Below are positions 62,441 through 64,000 of a stretch of 64,000 bases of DNA, in pieces. The position numbers were made by a program, and so were the translations under genes. Below the pieces are notes generated by a model. It searched no databases. It was not told where the DNA came from and was given only the letters and a program-made list of their open reading frames with translations. Source of the DNA: Delphinus delphis (lineage: Eukaryota > Chordata > Mammalia > Artiodactyla > Delphinidae); NCBI RefSeq assembly GCF_949987515.2, contig NW_027192671.1, forward strand, positions 62,001 to 126,000, read 5' to 3'. Each line of letters starts with the position of its first letter. Position 1 is the first letter of the stretch.

Positions 62441-64000
62441 TTGGCCAAAAAGGGTGTATGCGTTTTTTCCTGAATATATTCAGGAAAAAACGCATACGCC
62501 CTTTTTGGCCAACCAAGCAAGCTTGCAAAGGAAATCTGCACTACAATGAAGTCTCACTTCCCCCCGGTCAAAAGGGCCATTTGAAAAAAGTGTAAAATCC
62601 AGAAAGGCAGGACAGGCCATGGAGAACTGGGAGCCTTGTTATGCTGATGGGCGGGATGTAAATTGCCAACAACCACTTGGGAGAAGTGTATGGTGTTTCC
62701 TGAAACATCTAAAAAACAAAGCAACAGAACCTAGGGCACTTCCACTTATGGTCCTATAGCTTAGGGAAATTAAAATCAAAAAGACACAGCCACCCCAAAG
62801 TTTGGAACGGCTCTGTTTACAAGAACCTCGTTTACAGTACAAGTTCAACATCGCAGAAAGTGAAAAATGGATAAAGAAGTTGTGGTATTTACGTACAAAG
62901 CAATATCACTCAGCAATGAAATCTGTGTCATCAGGCCCGTAGCAGCACAATGAGTGGATTCAGGTACGATGATTCTAACTGAAATAAGTCACACAGAAAA
63001 AGAAACATCATAAGATATCACTAATACACGGAATGTAAACTTGGCTACACAGGAACTGCATTCCAAAACAGAACAGGGTCTCAAATTTAGAAAACCAACT
63101 TATGCTTGCTTAAGGGGAAAGGTGAGTTGGGGTGCTGCATAAAACCAGAGATTGAAATGAGCACAGAAAAAGTTCCTTAAGCCAAATATGGAATAGACAA
63201 GAGCTACTCCTTGCTCAATGAAATGGACTCAAAACCCCATATTAAACGCCTAAGAATGTACCTGACTAGTAAGTATCTTAAAACCTATGGATTGCTATGT
63301 CTCCAAAAGAGAATCAAGCATGTGTACAGGGGCATAAACGCAGCAGTGATAGGATTGTAGAGGTTCGGAGAGCAAATGAAGACCCTTTGAAGTCATATTG
63401 CATGGTACCCATTACACGGGTCTTATCTCTCCAGGTTTAAGGTATTCTTCCTTCAGCTAAAACATGCATGTGGAACCCAGAGTATGATCAACCATGTGAA
63501 CGGGAGACGTGTTCAAATATGTCTCAGTTTTCCTCCCCTGGTACTCGGGTGCAATATTCCAGACGCTTTACTAACACTCTCCCCACTTGGAGAGTCAGTC
63601 CCTTTAACCTCCTGTTTGGCCCAGTTTGCAATTTCTGCGGAAGATGAACAGGAATAGCGAGAACCAATGAGAGACTACCTGGAGGTGTCTGGACGGGCAA
63701 ATTTAACTCTTATTTCCCACCAGGAAGAGGAATTAACCAAAGGCTCAGCGTGCCGTGCCGGAACCAGATTAGGGCCTGAAGCCATCCTGCGGTGTTGCGG
63801 CCAGGTCACAAGAAAGCGAGTTGAAGAAAGGAGCTCAGGGGCACTGTAATTCACAAACCTGCAGAGTTATAAATGACAGCTATCGTCCAAAAAATAGACT
63901 GAAGTAAGGCTGCCAAGAGGACTTGAAAGCGGGGCAGAATTGCAGGAAACCGATTTCAGGAGGTAGACTGGAATTGCATTGAAAGCATAGGAAAAGAGGC
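62441..64000 (+). repeat. Satellite monomer M35, cut by the window edge
   Basis: About 1,560 bp are present. Length site CAGAG. The palindrome has one CpG transition (GGGTGTATG). Several private changes occur, such as GAACTGCATTCC near 63,053. Confidence 0.9.

Larger units (their letters stand above)
48140..64000 (+). repeat. Right satellite array, 1,578-1,580-bp units
   Basis: Same family and orientation as the left array, with palindromes spaced by 1,578, 1,579 or 1,580 bp. It runs out of the window at the right edge. Unlike the left array, no unit carries the CCAAG short form; length differences come from other small deletions, such as GGCAACAGGCC for GGCAGGACAGGCC. Confidence 0.92.

Noticed and set aside
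1..64000. tRNA, rRNA or telomeric repeats
   Set aside because: I found no cloverleaf-like B-box region, no rRNA-like stretch and no TTAGGG runs.

Overview
The window is mammalian satellite DNA and contains no functional protein-coding gene that I can support. About 85% of it is one tandem repeat with a period of 1,578-1,580 bp, always in the same orientation. It lies in two arrays (1 to about 39,005, and about 48,140 to 64,000) on either side of a 9-kb island. From memory of the work of Arnason and colleagues, the 'common cetacean satellite' has a unit of about 1,580 bp in Delphinidae and about 1,750 bp in other whales, so the likely source is a delphinid (oceanic dolphin family). Half of the unit is derived from the 3' end of a LINE-1 element, as reported for cetacean satellites (Kapitonov, Holmquist and Jurka, 1998, from memory).

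Each monomer, phased from its most striking landmark, has three parts: (1) a palindrome of up to 72 bp with no spacer, whose arms and centre resemble the mariner-derived palindromic MITE common in ruminants; (2) about 830 bp derived from L1 ORF2 C-terminus plus 3' UTR; (3) about 670 bp that I cannot identify. In this phase the left array has 24 full monomers (M1-M24) plus partial ends, and the right array has 9 full monomers (M26-M34) plus a nearly full last one (M35).

The island (39,006 to about 48,140) holds, in order: a 5'-truncated L1 (39,006-39,744); a GC-rich stretch without a recognised gene; remains of a gammaretrovirus-like endogenous retrovirus (broken pol, env-like and LTR-like pieces, about 41,234-43,450); a short L1 3' UTR piece; and then strongly diverged satellite units (D0 partial, D1, D2) that run in phase into the right array. 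D1 and D2 are 1,730 and 1,749 bp long. They keep a block of about 162-167 bp, containing the L1 A-rich tail, that is missing from every 1.58-kb monomer. They look like surviving ancestral-length units beside the younger, homogenised dolphin form, which makes this the most interesting part of the window.

The homogenised arrays record recent turnover: a dimer of 3,159 bp duplicated in tandem, a block X-D-Y present elsewhere as X-D-D-Y, trimer-scale copies, and a one-base indel that perfectly predicts the length class of the left-array monomers. The short form appears derived and occurs only in the left array. All comparisons were made by eye; I give no percent identities.
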